Shown piece by piece: positions 1-8,195 of a stretch of 31,220 nucleotides of DNA. The notes beneath the pieces were generated by a model. It saw nothing but the letters and a program-made list of their open reading frames with translations. It made no database searches and was not told the DNA's origin. The stretch comes from JBEKIK01 sp050013075 (GTDB lineage: Bacteria > Planctomycetota > Planctomycetia > Pirellulales > Thermoguttaceae): the NCBI GenBank assembly GCA_050013075.1, contig JBEKFZ010000049.1:1-31220 (forward strand). Reading direction: 5' to 3'. Within the stretch, counting starts at the first letter, position 1, and each line of letters starts with the position of its first letter. Both the position numbers and the translations under genes were made by a program.

Positions 1-813
1 GCCCTGTCTAGCTACCAATCGTCGAATCAGTGTTTGCCTCCGGGAACGATCGACGACAAGGGCCCGATCCATAACGTGGCCCAAGGCAACCATATCAGTT
101 GGTTGGTGCAAATCCTGCCGTACATCGAGGAGCGTAACACGTATAAAAATATCGACTTATCGGCGGGCGCGTACGCTCCTAAAAACGCCTCCGTACGGAG
201 ATTGTCGATTGCCTTGTTCAAATGCCCCAGTTATGCGGGCGGGCAGAATGCGGAAACGCCCTTGAGCAATTACGCCGGGTGTCATAACGGCGTCGAGGCT
301 CCGATAGATGAAAACAACAACGGCGTGTTGTTTTTGAACAGCCGCATCAGGAACAAAGACATAACCGACGGGGCGGCCAATACGATTTTCGCGGGTGAAA
401 AGAGCGGCTGCCAAGGGGATTTGGGATGGATGTCGGGCACCAGGGCGACCTTGCGGAATTGCGGGACCGAACTCGGGCAAACGATGCTCGACGACGGCCC
501 GCACCGATCCGCCCAACAGCCCGGTCAAGTGCCTGCGGAAACGCCCGCCGCTACGGAGAAAACCGCTGAGTCGGAGAAACCCGCGGCATCGGAGAAACCC
601 GGCGAAGAAAAGGAAAAAACCGCCCAGGCAAAAACCGAATCCGATCTTTACGTGGGTGGATTCGGATCTTACCACCTCTGCGGAGTCAATTTCCTATTCG
701 GCGACGGCGCGGTTCGCTTCACCGACAACGACATCGATCTGAAATTACTGGAACAGCTCGGCAATCGCGCCGACGGCAAATTGCTGGAAGGCGGCCCCAC
801 TCGCGGGCAGTAG
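1..813 (+). CDS. DUF1559 (H-X9-DG) family protein, 5' partial
   Basis: The frame is open from base 1 to the stop at 811-813, so the gene begins outside the window; the TTG at 34 is internal. The visible start of the frame (ALSSYQ...CLPPGT) matches the segment that follows the pseudopilin-like N-terminal helix in DUF1559 proteins. Near the C-terminus, YHLCGVNFLFGDG gives the diagnostic H, nine residues, then DG. This family is hugely expanded in planctomycetes; members normally carry a type IV pilin-like N-terminal methylation motif and are thought to be exported, but their function is unknown. A charged, low-complexity stretch rich in Glu, Lys, Pro and Ala (bases about 535-645) sits just before the C-terminal motif and is not typical of the family core. 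Confidence 0.9.
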   Translation, partial: ALSSYQSSNQCLPPGTIDDKGPIHNVAQGNHISWLVQILPYIEERNTYKNIDLSAGAYAPKNASVRRLSIALFKCPSYAGGQNAETPLSNYAGCHNGVEAPIDENNNGVLFLNSRIRNKDITDGAANTIFAGEKSGCQGDLGWMSGTRATLRNCGTELGQTMLDDGPHRSAQQPGQVPAETPAATEKTAESEKPAASEKPGEEKEKTAQAKTESDLYVGGFGSYHLCGVNFLFGDGAVRFTDNDIDLKLLEQLGNRADGKLLEGGPTRGQ

Positions 814-836
814 GAGTTTGTTTGACGGTTCATCGC

Positions 837-881
837 GAAACCGCAAGCGGTTTATTTGAGCGCGAAACCGCAAGCGGTTTC
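837..881. repeat. Two copies of AAACCGCAAGCGGTTT palindrome
   Basis: Perfect 16-bp palindromic units (7-bp arms, AA centre) lie at 838-853 and 865-880. The second runs into the stop codon of the following minus-strand gene (880-882). The same unit recurs at 1920-2002, about 6335 and 22336. It could act as a bidirectional terminator between the convergent genes, but no long T-tract follows. Confidence 0.85.
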
Positions 882-1791
882 ATTGTTGTTTCGCGCTGGC
901 GATGCCGAATTTGCTGCGGAATATTTTAGCTCTTTGCTGGATCATGGTCGGGGCCTTGGATCGCAGTTCGTTGCCGCCCTCGAACCAGCCGTAAGGCTCC
1001 TCGAAGACTATATGCCCTTCCACTAAAATCGAGTCGGCAGGCTCGGCAAGCCGGGTGATATTGGCATAGGCCCCGGCGCCCGTGTAAAGTTGGGGCGGTC
1101 CGAGGCTGATGTTCGCAGCAGCGTCGCGGAGTATCGGCCGCCACTGGTTGGGATAGTCGTGGTCGGCGTTGAATCGCGGATCGATCCGGCCGGCGACAAG
1201 CAAATTATTTTTGCCCCTAGTAACCACCGAATAGCGCGTCGTGCTGACTTCCACCTGATCGAAGAGCGAAAACGTGGCGTACACGAATTTCACTTCCTGA
1301 CCTTCGGGCATTTGCAGTTTCAGATTGCGTTTTTGCATCTCCTCGTCGGTCAAGAAGCCAGACTTGGATACAATCCGGTTTTCGCCCTCGGTGTCTTTGC
1401 CCTTGGCCAGACTGTCCAAGAAATCCTTGGAGTTTAACGTTTCCCATTTGCCGTGTGCGACGAACCACACATCGATTGCCCGAATCGTGGCCGATTCGCC
1501 TTCAGCCGTCTTGAGCGTGCGAATCCTGATCATCACCGGCGCGGAGGAGGTTTTTTGCACCAGATCTTCATAGGTATAGCGTCCGCCGGAGATTTTTTCG
1601 ATTGCCGAGAGTTGGCCCGCTGCGTCCAAGTCGTTGGCCACGGCGGGTGCGGGCAACTTGTAGGCCTTGCCGTCGGACATAGTCACGCCTTTTTGCAGCA
1701 ATTCGGCAAAAACCGGATTATCATCAGCCGCCCGGGCTTCAAAACACGCTGCAAGCAAACAGACGTTAAATAAAACGGCGTAAGTATTCAT
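880..1791 (-). CDS. Secreted protein of unknown function
   Basis: A 303-residue frame. The N-terminus (MNTYAVLFNVCLLAACFEARA) has a hydrophobic core ending in AxA-like ARAAD, consistent with a signal peptide cleaved near residue 22, so the product is probably exported. The rest is soluble, without membrane segments or motifs I recognise. Both ends face repeat-filled gaps, and the gene is convergent with the DUF1559 gene. The start is the first ATG; a GGAA about 11 nt upstream is only a weak ribosome site. I do not recognise the family. Confidence 0.75.
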   Translation of the reverse strand: MNTYAVLFNVCLLAACFEARAADDNPVFAELLQKGVTMSDGKAYKLPAPAVANDLDAAGQLSAIEKISGGRYTYEDLVQKTSSAPVMIRIRTLKTAEGESATIRAIDVWFVAHGKWETLNSKDFLDSLAKGKDTEGENRIVSKSGFLTDEEMQKRNLKLQMPEGQEVKFVYATFSLFDQVEVSTTRYSVVTRGKNNLLVAGRIDPRFNADHDYPNQWRPILRDAAANISLGPPQLYTGAGAYANITRLAEPADSILVEGHIVFEEPYGWFEGGNELRSKAPTMIQQRAKIFRSKFGIASAKQQ

Positions 1792-1808
1792 GATGAGTAG
1801 TTCCAGGA

Positions 1809-1843
1809 TTCATATTTATTGAGTCTCAGGTAATGAATGTCGA
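1809..1843. repeat. Solo terminal-repeat sequence of the TIR element family
   Basis: ATTCATATTTATTGAGTCTC followed by AGGTAATGAATGTCG matches the arms of the composite elements at 10671, 17266 and 30146. I see no matching inverted arm downstream, so this looks like a solo or decayed end. Confidence 0.55.
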
Positions 1844-1919
1844 TTATCACAACAAAATCCCGTTGTGTAAAGGCGCGAGCATCGGTTTTGGTTAGTGTGG
1901 GCGTTGGAATACCATCGCG

Positions 1920-2002
1920 AAACCGCAAGCGGTTTGTGTGTCGGCGATTACATAACCGCAAGCGGTTTGTGTGTCGGCGGATTGCGAAACCGCAAGCGGT
2001 TT
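1920..2002. repeat. Tandem array of AAACCGCAAGCGGTTT units, period 33-34 bp
   Basis: Three palindromic units at 1920-1935, 1953-1968 (first base T) and 1987-2002 are separated by near-identical 17-18 nt spacers beginning GTGTGTCGGCG. This is a short tandem duplication of palindrome plus spacer, lying just downstream of the last gene of the efflux operon. It may serve as a 3' mRNA hairpin or terminator. Confidence 0.85.
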
Positions 2003-2022
2003 CTTTATCCCACAACATTCCA

Positions 2023-3171
2023 TTACAATGTCTTGTGGAAGCGTTTCGACGCCAGGGAGAGCATGAGTACGCCCATCACGGCCAAAGCGAGCATCTGCGG
2101 CCAAAGGATATCCATGCCCACGCCTTTTAGAAATATCGCGCGGACGATCACCAGGAAATATCGCAAGGGATCGAACAACGTCAGCCATTGCACCGGTTCG
2201 GGCATGTTGGCGATGGGAAAGGCGAATCCGGATAGCAGCATGGCCGGAAAGAAAAAGAAGAACGTGCTGATCATGGCCTGCTGTTGCGTTTGGCTGATCG
2301 TGGAGATAAACAAACCGATGCCCAACATGGTCATCAAGTACAATCCCGTGGCTAAAAACAGCAAGGCAAGATTGCCGCGGATGGGAACCTCGAACCAAAA
2401 CCCGCCGATCAGAGTCACTAGCGCCACGTCGATAAAGCCGATTACCGTGAAAGGCAAGGTCTTGCCGAGGATGAATTCCGCGGGCGTGATGGGCGTGACC
2501 ATGATCTGTTCCATGGTGCCGATCTCTCTTTCGCGGACCACGGCCATGCTGGTTAGGAGCATGGTAACGACCGAAACCACGATCACCAGCACGCCTGGGA
2601 CGAAAAAATTGCGGCTTTCCAGGTTTTCGTTAAACCAGGCCCGGGTTTGCAGTTCAGGCCGGCCGGGCAGAGTGATCGCCCCCATTTGCCTCTGGTAGCG
2701 CTCGATCAATGTATTTTCGGAATAGGCCGCGGCAATTTTGACCGCGTAACTGAGCACGATGTTGGCGGTGTTCGAGTCGGTCCCGTCGATGAGCACCTGT
2801 AGTCGGGCGGTGCGTCCGGCGTGCAGGTCGTCGGCGAATCCGTGCATGACGTGCAGCACCGCGCTGACCGTGCCGCGATCGAGCAACGCCGTGGCCTCCG
2901 CATCCGTGCCGATCCGCTCGACCACGTCGAAATAGCCCGATTGCACGAAACTCGCCACGACCTCGCGGCTCGACTGGCTGTTATCCTGGTCGAACAACGC
3001 GGTGCGCACGTGCTTTACGTCGGTCGATACGGCGTAACCGATCACAAGCACCTGCACGCAAGGAATCACGAAAATCACCATTCGCATCCGCGGGTCGCGG
3101 AAGACCTGGATGAATTCCTTGATCAGCATTTGTTTTATGCGTTCAAACATATAAAACATGGTGCCTTTCAC
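2023..3171 (-). CDS. ABC-2 type transporter permease (YbhR-like)
   Basis: This 382-residue inner-membrane permease has the layout of the YbhR/YbhS group: one N-terminal membrane helix (about residues 30-48, VIFVIPCVQVLVIGYAV), a periplasmic domain of about 130 residues, then five C-terminal helices with the conserved RERE-GTMEQ segment (about residues 214-222). It should pair with the next permease and the two ATPases to export substrates such as drugs or cations, as in E. coli YbhFSR. A better start than the first ATG may be the internal MFERIKQ (residue 8). It is the last gene of the operon, 5 nt after the upstream permease. Confidence 0.88.
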   Translation of the reverse strand: MKGTMFYMFERIKQMLIKEFIQVFRDPRMRMVIFVIPCVQVLVIGYAVSTDVKHVRTALFDQDNSQSSREVVASFVQSGYFDVVERIGTDAEATALLDRGTVSAVLHVMHGFADDLHAGRTARLQVLIDGTDSNTANIVLSYAVKIAAAYSENTLIERYQRQMGAITLPGRPELQTRAWFNENLESRNFFVPGVLVIVVSVVTMLLTSMAVVREREIGTMEQIMVTPITPAEFILGKTLPFTVIGFIDVALVTLIGGFWFEVPIRGNLALLFLATGLYLMTMLGIGLFISTISQTQQQAMISTFFFFFPAMLLSGFAFPIANMPEPVQWLTLFDPLRYFLVIVRAIFLKGVGMDILWPQMLALAVMGVLMLSLASKRFHKTL

Positions 3172-3176
3172 GCACC

Positions 3177-4310
3177 CTACGATAATTTCTTTTTGAACCG
3201 CGCTATAGCCAATGCGAACGTCACAATCGCGTAAACGGTCAGCAATATCACTTCGCCCCGCATGACATTAAAACCCACGCCTTTTAGATAGATCCCCTTT
3301 AGCAGAGTGACAAAATACCTGGCCGGCACCGCGTAGGTGATTATCTGAATCGGCTCGGGCATGTTGGCAATGGAAAACATGAATCCCGACAGCAAAAACG
3401 ACGGCAAAAACGTCGATATCATGGCGAACTGGCTGGCCAGCAACTGGTTTTTCGCGTTAATGCTGATTAATATTCCCCACGACATGGTCCCGATCAAAAA
3501 AATGATCGCCATGCCGAAAAGAAAGACGACGCTGCCTCGCAGCGGGACGTGAAAGAGGAATTTCGACATCAGCACGCCCAGCAGGACGTCGAACAAGCCG
3601 ATGGTGAAATAGGGGATCAGTTTTCCGATGACCAGTTCCGGACCTTTAACCGGCGTGGAAATGAGCTGTTCCATCGTTCCCCGCTCCCACTCCCGGGCAA
3701 CGGTCAACGAAGTCATTAGCGCCGCGATGACCATCATCAATACGCCGATCAGGCCGGGAATGATGAAATTCCGCGATTCCATGTCTTCGTTGAACCATAC
3801 CCGCGGACGCACGTCCAGAGGCTGTTGCAAGGCGGGCGCGCCGCTGCGTTGGATCGCCTTTATCACCAGGTTTTGCGAATAGGTTCTGGTCAAGGCCTCG
3901 GCGTATCCCAGGGCGATGGTGGCCGTGTTCGAATCGCTGCCGTCGACGATGAATTGCACCTCGGCGTCGCGGCCCGCGGAAATCCGTTGCGCGTAATCGC
4001 GCGGAAGTACCATTGCCGCCAACGCCCGGCCCGAATCGATCGCCCGCACAATGTCGGCGTAATTGTCAAAATAGCTTCGCAGAGAGAAGTATTTTGAACC
4101 GGTGAATTGGGCAATCAGATCGCGGTTCTGTCGGGTGCCGCTTTGATCCCAAACCACCAGCGGGACCTTATCCACGTCGAGCGTCAGCGCGTAGCCGAAG
4201 AGCATGAGCATCATCATCGGGATGGCAATCGCCATGCCCAGGCTGCGGACGTCGCGCAGAACGTGTAAAAATTCCTTGCGGGTAACGGCCCAAATGCGGA
4301 TCAGCCTCAT
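3177..4310 (-). CDS. ABC-2 type transporter permease (YbhS-like)
   Basis: A 377-residue permease paralogous to the following gene. It has an N-terminal helix near residues 28-45 (MAIAIPMMMLMLFGYALT), a large extracytoplasmic loop, then a five-helix C-terminal bundle preceded by REWERGTMEQ. YbhS-type subunits form a heterodimeric channel with YbhR. Its start overlaps the end of the upstream ATPase gene by 4 nt (ATGA type), which suggests translational coupling and an obligate complex. Substrate cannot be read from sequence; drug or Na+/Li+ efflux is inferred from the E. coli relatives. Confidence 0.88.
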   Translation of the reverse strand: MRLIRIWAVTRKEFLHVLRDVRSLGMAIAIPMMMLMLFGYALTLDVDKVPLVVWDQSGTRQNRDLIAQFTGSKYFSLRSYFDNYADIVRAIDSGRALAAMVLPRDYAQRISAGRDAEVQFIVDGSDSNTATIALGYAEALTRTYSQNLVIKAIQRSGAPALQQPLDVRPRVWFNEDMESRNFIIPGLIGVLMMVIAALMTSLTVAREWERGTMEQLISTPVKGPELVIGKLIPYFTIGLFDVLLGVLMSKFLFHVPLRGSVVFLFGMAIIFLIGTMSWGILISINAKNQLLASQFAMISTFLPSFLLSGFMFSIANMPEPIQIITYAVPARYFVTLLKGIYLKGVGFNVMRGEVILLTVYAIVTFALAIARFKKKLS

Positions 4311-5281
4311 CCTCGCACCTCCTCCTGTGGCCGTTGTGTTCGGTCCCGGGCCTCGATGAGCGAAACGAACACGTCTTCCAGCGAGGGGGTGATTTTTTCC
4401 ACCTGTTCGAGGCGATAACCGCGTTGGTCGAGCAACTGGCGGATCGACCGAGCGGCCGCCGCGGCGTCCTCGGCCACAATGTGCAGACCGCGGCCAAACA
4501 GGGCCGCTTCCTTGACCTCGGGCAATTGCTCGATCTCAGTCATGGCGCTTTCAGGACGATCGCAAAACACCTCCAACACGTCCTCGGCCATATATTCGTG
4601 TTTGAGTTGCTCGGGCGTTCCCAGGGCCACCAGTTCTCCCCGATAAATAAGCCCCAGCCGGTCGCAATACTCGGCCTCGTCCATGTAGTGCGTTGTAACG
4701 AAAACGGTAACCCCTTTGCCCGACATTTCGTAAATCAGGTCCCAAAACGCCCGGCGGCTGATGGGGTCCACGCCGGATGTAGGCTCATCGAGAAACACGA
4801 TGGGCGGTTGATGCAGAATCGCACAGCCCAGCGCCAGCCGCTGCTTCCAACCGCCGGAAAGCAAGGAGGTCGGCTGGCGGCGGTGCTCTTCAAGGCCCGA
4901 CATCTGGATGACCCACTGCTTGCGTTGGTCCTTCAATTTGCGTGGAATGTTATATATTCCGGCATAAAAATCGATGTTTTCCTCCACCGTAAGATCCTGG
5001 TAGAGCGAGAACTTTTGACTCATATAGCCGATGTTGGCCTTGATTTTTTCCGGCTGCGTGCGAATATCATAACCGGCTACCATGCCCGTGCCGCCGCTAG
5101 GCTCGAGAATGCCGCACAACATGCGGATGGTGGTCGATTTGCCCGCCCCGTTCGGCCCGAGGAAACCGAATATCTCGCCGGCGGCGACCTGGAAATTTAT
5201 GCGATCGACGGCCGTGAACCCGCCGAATCGCTTTTCCAGGTTCTCAACCACTACGGCTTTGTCGTTGTTCGCCACGTTCAT
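4307..5281 (-). CDS. ABC transporter ATPase, second of a split YbhF pair
   Basis: About 324 residues from the ATG at 5281. Walker A is GPNGAGKST (residues 42-50), the signature is LSGGWKQ, and Walker B ends in FLDEPTSGVDP, so all motifs for ATP hydrolysis are present. A C-terminal accessory segment of about 80 residues ends in SLEDVFVSL, typical of drug-export ATPases. An upstream ATG at 5392 would prepend residues read from an intergenic hairpin and overlap the previous gene, so I reject it; GGGGAC about 11 nt before 5281 supports the chosen start, and an in-frame ATG at 5302 is the alternative. E. coli YbhF carries two such domains in one chain; here they are separate genes. Confidence 0.9.
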   Translation of the reverse strand: MNVANNDKAVVVENLEKRFGGFTAVDRINFQVAAGEIFGFLGPNGAGKSTTIRMLCGILEPSGGTGMVAGYDIRTQPEKIKANIGYMSQKFSLYQDLTVEENIDFYAGIYNIPRKLKDQRKQWVIQMSGLEEHRRQPTSLLSGGWKQRLALGCAILHQPPIVFLDEPTSGVDPISRRAFWDLIYEMSGKGVTVFVTTHYMDEAEYCDRLGLIYRGELVALGTPEQLKHEYMAEDVLEVFCDRPESAMTEIEQLPEVKEAALFGRGLHIVAEDAAAAARSIRQLLDQRGYRLEQVEKITPSLEDVFVSLIEARDRTQRPQEEVRG

Positions 5282-5302
5282 CTTGACGTCCGTCCCCAAC
5301 AT

Positions 5303-5359
5303 AAAGCCGCGACCGTTGGTCGCGGTTTTATCTGGTTCCCACGCTCCGGCGTGGGAACC
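5303..5359. repeat. Two intercistronic hairpins between the ATPase genes
   Basis: CCGCGACC-GTT-GGTCGCGG (within 5303-5329) and an 11-bp perfect stem beginning GGTTCCCACGC with loop TCCG (5334-5359) fill the gap between the two ATPase genes. The second belongs to a family also found at 25424 and 25505. In the polycistronic mRNA they would form stable hairpins that could affect stability or the relative output of downstream genes. Confidence 0.8.
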
Positions 5360-5363
5360 AGGA

Positions 5364-6302
5364 TTAATCTTTTTCCGCCAGCACTGAAACAAACACGTCC
5401 TCCAGGGTCGGCTCGATCTGCCTGATGCCGGCCACGGTCAATCCGGCATCGACGAATAGACCCTTGACTGCGGAGATAATGCGCTCCTCCGGTTCGTGGG
5501 CGACGACGTGCACGCGATCGCCGAACAAGCCGACCGATACGCCGGTCAATTTTTCCTTGAGCAAAGCTCTTGCCCGGCGCGGCTGTTCGCAGCGGATTTC
5601 CAGGATGGTGCCGCGCATCAGTTTTTTGACTTCATCCGGCTTTCCGCAGGCCAGCATCTTGCCGCGATCGATCAGGGCCAGGCGGTTGCAGCGTTCGGCC
5701 TCGTCGAGGTACGCCGTGGAAACGAAAATTGTGACCTTTTCGCGCAGCAGGCGGTATAAAATCCGCCAGAAATCGCGGCGCGACACGGGATCGACGCCGT
5801 TAGTCGGCTCGTCGAGAAATAGCACCTTGGGCGTATGGATCAATGCGCAGGCCAGGGCGAGTTTCTGTTTCATGCCGCCGGACAGATTTCCGGCCAGCCG
5901 TTTTTTAAAGGGCGTCAGATTGCCGAAGGCCAGCAGGCGATCGATTTTCTCTTGCCGGCCTTTTCGCGGCTCGCAGTAGATATCGGCATAGAAATCCATG
6001 TTCTCCATCACGGTCAAGTCCGGATACAGTCCGAACCGCTGGCTCATGTAACCGATATTCTCCTTGATGGCTTCGGCCTGCTTTGTGACATGATAACCGG
6101 CGATCCATGCGTCGCCGGAGGTGGGTTCCATGATCGAGGTCAAGAGCCGCATGGTGGTCGTTTTGCCGGCCCCGTCCGGCCCTACCAGTCCAAATATCTC
6201 TCCCTCGGCCACTTCCAGCGAAAGCGAATCGACGGCCGTAAGGTCGCCGAAACGCTTCGTCAAATTTTCGGTGCGAATGGCGTTCATAATAAAACTGGGC
6301 AA
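5364..6302 (-). CDS. ABC transporter ATPase, first of a split YbhF pair
   Basis: A 312-residue ATPase. Walker A is GPDGAGKTT (residues 41-49), the signature is LSGGMKQ, and Walker B is VLFLDEPTNGVDP followed by a VSTAYLDEAE switch region in which the usual H-loop position reads TAY rather than THY. The C-terminus (EPTLEDVFVSVL) is that of drug/cation exporter ATPases. It precedes the second ATPase and would form a heterodimer with it to drive the YbhS/YbhR-like permease pair. The start may be the internal ATG at residue 6 (MNAIRTENL). The likely H-to-A change should be checked in an alignment. Confidence 0.9.
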   Translation of the reverse strand: MPSFIMNAIRTENLTKRFGDLTAVDSLSLEVAEGEIFGLVGPDGAGKTTTMRLLTSIMEPTSGDAWIAGYHVTKQAEAIKENIGYMSQRFGLYPDLTVMENMDFYADIYCEPRKGRQEKIDRLLAFGNLTPFKKRLAGNLSGGMKQKLALACALIHTPKVLFLDEPTNGVDPVSRRDFWRILYRLLREKVTIFVSTAYLDEAERCNRLALIDRGKMLACGKPDEVKKLMRGTILEIRCEQPRRARALLKEKLTGVSVGLFGDRVHVVAHEPEERIISAVKGLFVDAGLTVAGIRQIEPTLEDVFVSVLAEKD

Positions 6303-6334
6303 AGGAGAGTTTGCGATGAATATTGTGCCTCGCG

Positions 6335-6350
6335 AAACCGCAAGCAGTTA
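6335..6350. repeat. Degenerate AAACCGCAAGCGGTTT copy
   Basis: AAACCGCAAGCAGTTA lies in the gap between the membrane-fusion gene and the first ATPase gene. Two mismatches weaken the hairpin relative to the intact copies. Confidence 0.6.
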
Positions 6351-6365
6351 TTTTATTCCCCAATT

Positions 6366-7514
6366 CTATTTCTCTGTTTCGATCACGGCATCGGCGGGCA
6401 TTCCGGGCTTGAGTTCCATATTGGGATTGGTGATGTCGATCTTAATGCGATATACCAGTTTGACGCGTTCTTTTTCAGTCTGCACATTTTTGGGCGTGAA
6501 CTCGGCCTCCTGGGCGATAAACGACACCCGGGCGACATAAACCTTGCCCGGATACGTGTCGGTGGTAACTTTCGCCTTCTGACCTACCTTGACTAGTCCC
6601 AGATCGGTTTCCGGAATGTACGCCCTCAGCCACACGTTGACCAAATCGCCCACCGTCACCACCGGCGTGCCGGGCGCCACATATTCCCCCAGCTCGATGT
6701 TTTTCGAGAGCACCACGCCCGACATCGGCATGGCCAGCGTGGCGTAACTCAACTGAGTTTCCGCCAGTCGTAAGGCGGCTTCGGCCTGTTTGACTTTGGC
6801 CCGGGCTTGATCGATGGTCTCTTTCCTCGGTCCGGCCTTGACCAGATCATACTGGGCTTTTGCCTGATTGAAGGCGGCTCCGGCCTCCTCGATCTGCTGT
6901 TTGCGCGATCCTTCCTTGACCAAGGCAAGATGTTCGACTGCTTCGCGATAGCGTTGGGCGGCCACGTCGAAGGCGGCTTTTGCCGCGTCGTATTGCTCGT
7001 TGGAGATCATTTTCTTATCAAAGAGTTGTTTTGCACGGATGTAATCCGATTGAAACTCGGCCTTCTGTGCCGCGGCCGCGCTAAGCGACGCCTCGGCATA
7101 AGCTATTTCCTGGGGGCGCGAACCGGCCTCCAAATCGGCCAGTGCGAATTCCGCCTTTTGCATGGCGGCCTTGGCCGAGGCTATTTCCTCCGGCCGGCTT
7201 CCGGCCTCCAATTCGGCCAGAACGGCCTGGGCGGTCTGAAGATCGGCCGCACGGATGGCAACGTCGCATTTCAGATCTGAATCGTCCAGCAAGGCCGCCA
7301 AATCGCCTTTTTTGACCATGTATCCTTCGTCCACGGGCCGGTCGGTCACTCGGCCGGGTATTTTGAAACTCACCTCGGCAATTGTCGCCTCGATATTGCC
7401 AGAAACACGAATCTCCGACGACGTACTTGCCTTGATACGATTGGTTTGAAACCAATACACGCCGCCGCCCACCGCGGCCAATAACAAAACCAGCATCAGG
7501 ATCTTCAGTTTCAT
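6366..7514 (-). CDS. HlyD/YbhG-type membrane fusion protein
   Basis: A 382-residue periplasmic adaptor. An N-terminal membrane anchor (ILMLVLLLAAVGGGVYWF) is followed by a lipoyl/biotinyl-like half (SGNIEATIAEVSFKIPGRV), a long alpha-helical hairpin (about residues 85-260) and the second lipoyl half with beta-barrel (ATLAMPMSGVVLSKNIELGE). The hairpin has several copies of an internal motif, GSRPEEI / GSRPQEI / GSRKQQI / GPRKETI, spaced along the coiled coil, as expected for YbhG-like proteins. It would link the inner-membrane ABC pump to an outer-membrane factor; no TolC-like gene is in the window. It heads the transporter genes behind the regulator remnant. Confidence 0.92.
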   Translation of the reverse strand: MKLKILMLVLLLAAVGGGVYWFQTNRIKASTSSEIRVSGNIEATIAEVSFKIPGRVTDRPVDEGYMVKKGDLAALLDDSDLKCDVAIRAADLQTAQAVLAELEAGSRPEEIASAKAAMQKAEFALADLEAGSRPQEIAYAEASLSAAAAQKAEFQSDYIRAKQLFDKKMISNEQYDAAKAAFDVAAQRYREAVEHLALVKEGSRKQQIEEAGAAFNQAKAQYDLVKAGPRKETIDQARAKVKQAEAALRLAETQLSYATLAMPMSGVVLSKNIELGEYVAPGTPVVTVGDLVNVWLRAYIPETDLGLVKVGQKAKVTTDTYPGKVYVARVSFIAQEAEFTPKNVQTEKERVKLVYRIKIDITNPNMELKPGMPADAVIETEK

Positions 7515-7535
7515 GTTTCATTGATGATTAACTTG

Positions 7536-7551
7536 GTGAATACATATTCAC
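7536..7551. promoter_or_regulatory. Candidate operator: palindrome before the hlyD-like gene
   Basis: GTGAATACATATTCAC is a perfect 16-bp inverted repeat (GTGA-N8-TCAC) 22 nt upstream of the membrane-fusion start. Its GTGA/TCAC half-sites have the same spacing as those upstream of the TetR-type gene. A role as the repressor's operator is inferred from the shared geometry. Confidence 0.5.
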
Positions 7552-7567
7552 ATCTTGCTGACAGTCA

Positions 7568-8162
7568 CTACTTTCCTTCAGTAGGAACAATGGCGGCGCG
7601 AAGTATCTCCCATGCCTGCGCGGCATGGCGTGTCACGTCAAATCCGCCTTCGGTCAGGTGCCACAAGATTCCAGCGGGCACCACAATGCCAAAGACCATC
7701 ATTGCCACGGTGGCCGGATCAAGATCGCTTCGTACAAGGCCTTGCACTTGTCCGCGGCGGACTATATCGGCCACTTGGCCGGAGTATTGGCGAAAAAGGC
7801 TCAACACTTTTTCTTTTAATTCCGGGTGCCCGCCCTGAAAGTCTTCGGAAAAGATGATTCGCGGAATTGCCCGGCCTTCACGAATAAAGCGGATGTGCCG
7901 CATCAGTATGTCGCGAAGACATTCCAGCGGATCGGGATGCTCCCGGCAGGCAATCCGGATATTATCCATCAATCGCTGCTTGATCCGGTCCAGCACGGCA
8001 TGGAGGATTTCGGCCTTGCTATGAAAATGCCGGCACCAATCCGACCCGCCGGGCAACGGCCGCCACGCTCAGCCGCCGCAATCCCTGGCTGGCGATTAGT
8101 TCGAGCGCAGCCTGGGCAATCTGCTCCCGGCGAATTTGCGTATCCAGCTTCTCTTCGCTCAT
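7568..8162 (-). pseudogene. TetR-family (CecR-like) regulator, broken by deletion in HTH
   Basis: The ATG at 8162, with GAGG just upstream, opens a classic TetR N-terminus (RREQIAQAALELIASQGL, then LSVAAVARRVGLVP). The frame stops a few codons later at TAG. The rest of the protein (RHFHSKAEIL to the C-terminus, stop at 7568) continues in another frame. A normal family member reads VGLVPSAIYRHFHSK here. The sequence goes directly from GTGCCG to GCATTTTCAT, which fits loss of about 14 nt encoding SAIYR, i.e. most of the DNA-recognition helix. Position in front of ybhGFSR-like genes points to a CecR-like repressor. A truncated product lacking the HTH could start internally (near 8056) but could not bind DNA normally. 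A 14-nt loss is unlike a simple sequencing error. Confidence 0.85.
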
Positions 8163-8173
8163 AATATTCCTCT

Positions 8174-8195
8174 ATTGTGATAATACGTTCACAAT
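8174..8195. promoter_or_regulatory. Candidate operator upstream of the TetR-type gene
   Basis: ATTGTGA-TAATACGT-TCACAAT is a perfect 7-bp inverted repeat with an 8-bp spacer, centred about 23 nt before the regulator start. The position and size fit an autoregulatory TetR-family operator. The GTGA-N8-TCAC core matches the palindrome at 7536. Confidence 0.6.

Noticed and set aside
34..813. TTG at 34 as start of the DUF1559 gene
   Set aside because: The frame is open to base 1 with family-like residues upstream, so the gene is cut by the window edge.
1920..2002. CRISPR-like array (short repeats about 33 bp apart)
   Set aside because: The spacers are nearly identical to each other, there are only three units, and no cas genes are present; it is a tandem duplication of a palindrome.
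1892..2398. Long frames opposite and overlapping the ABC permease genes
   Set aside because: They lack family similarity and overlap convincing genes; frames of this size are common in GC-rich DNA.
5282..5392. N-terminal extension of the second YbhF-like ATPase
   Set aside because: The residues come from two intergenic hairpins and overlap the upstream gene; family similarity starts after the ATG at 5281.
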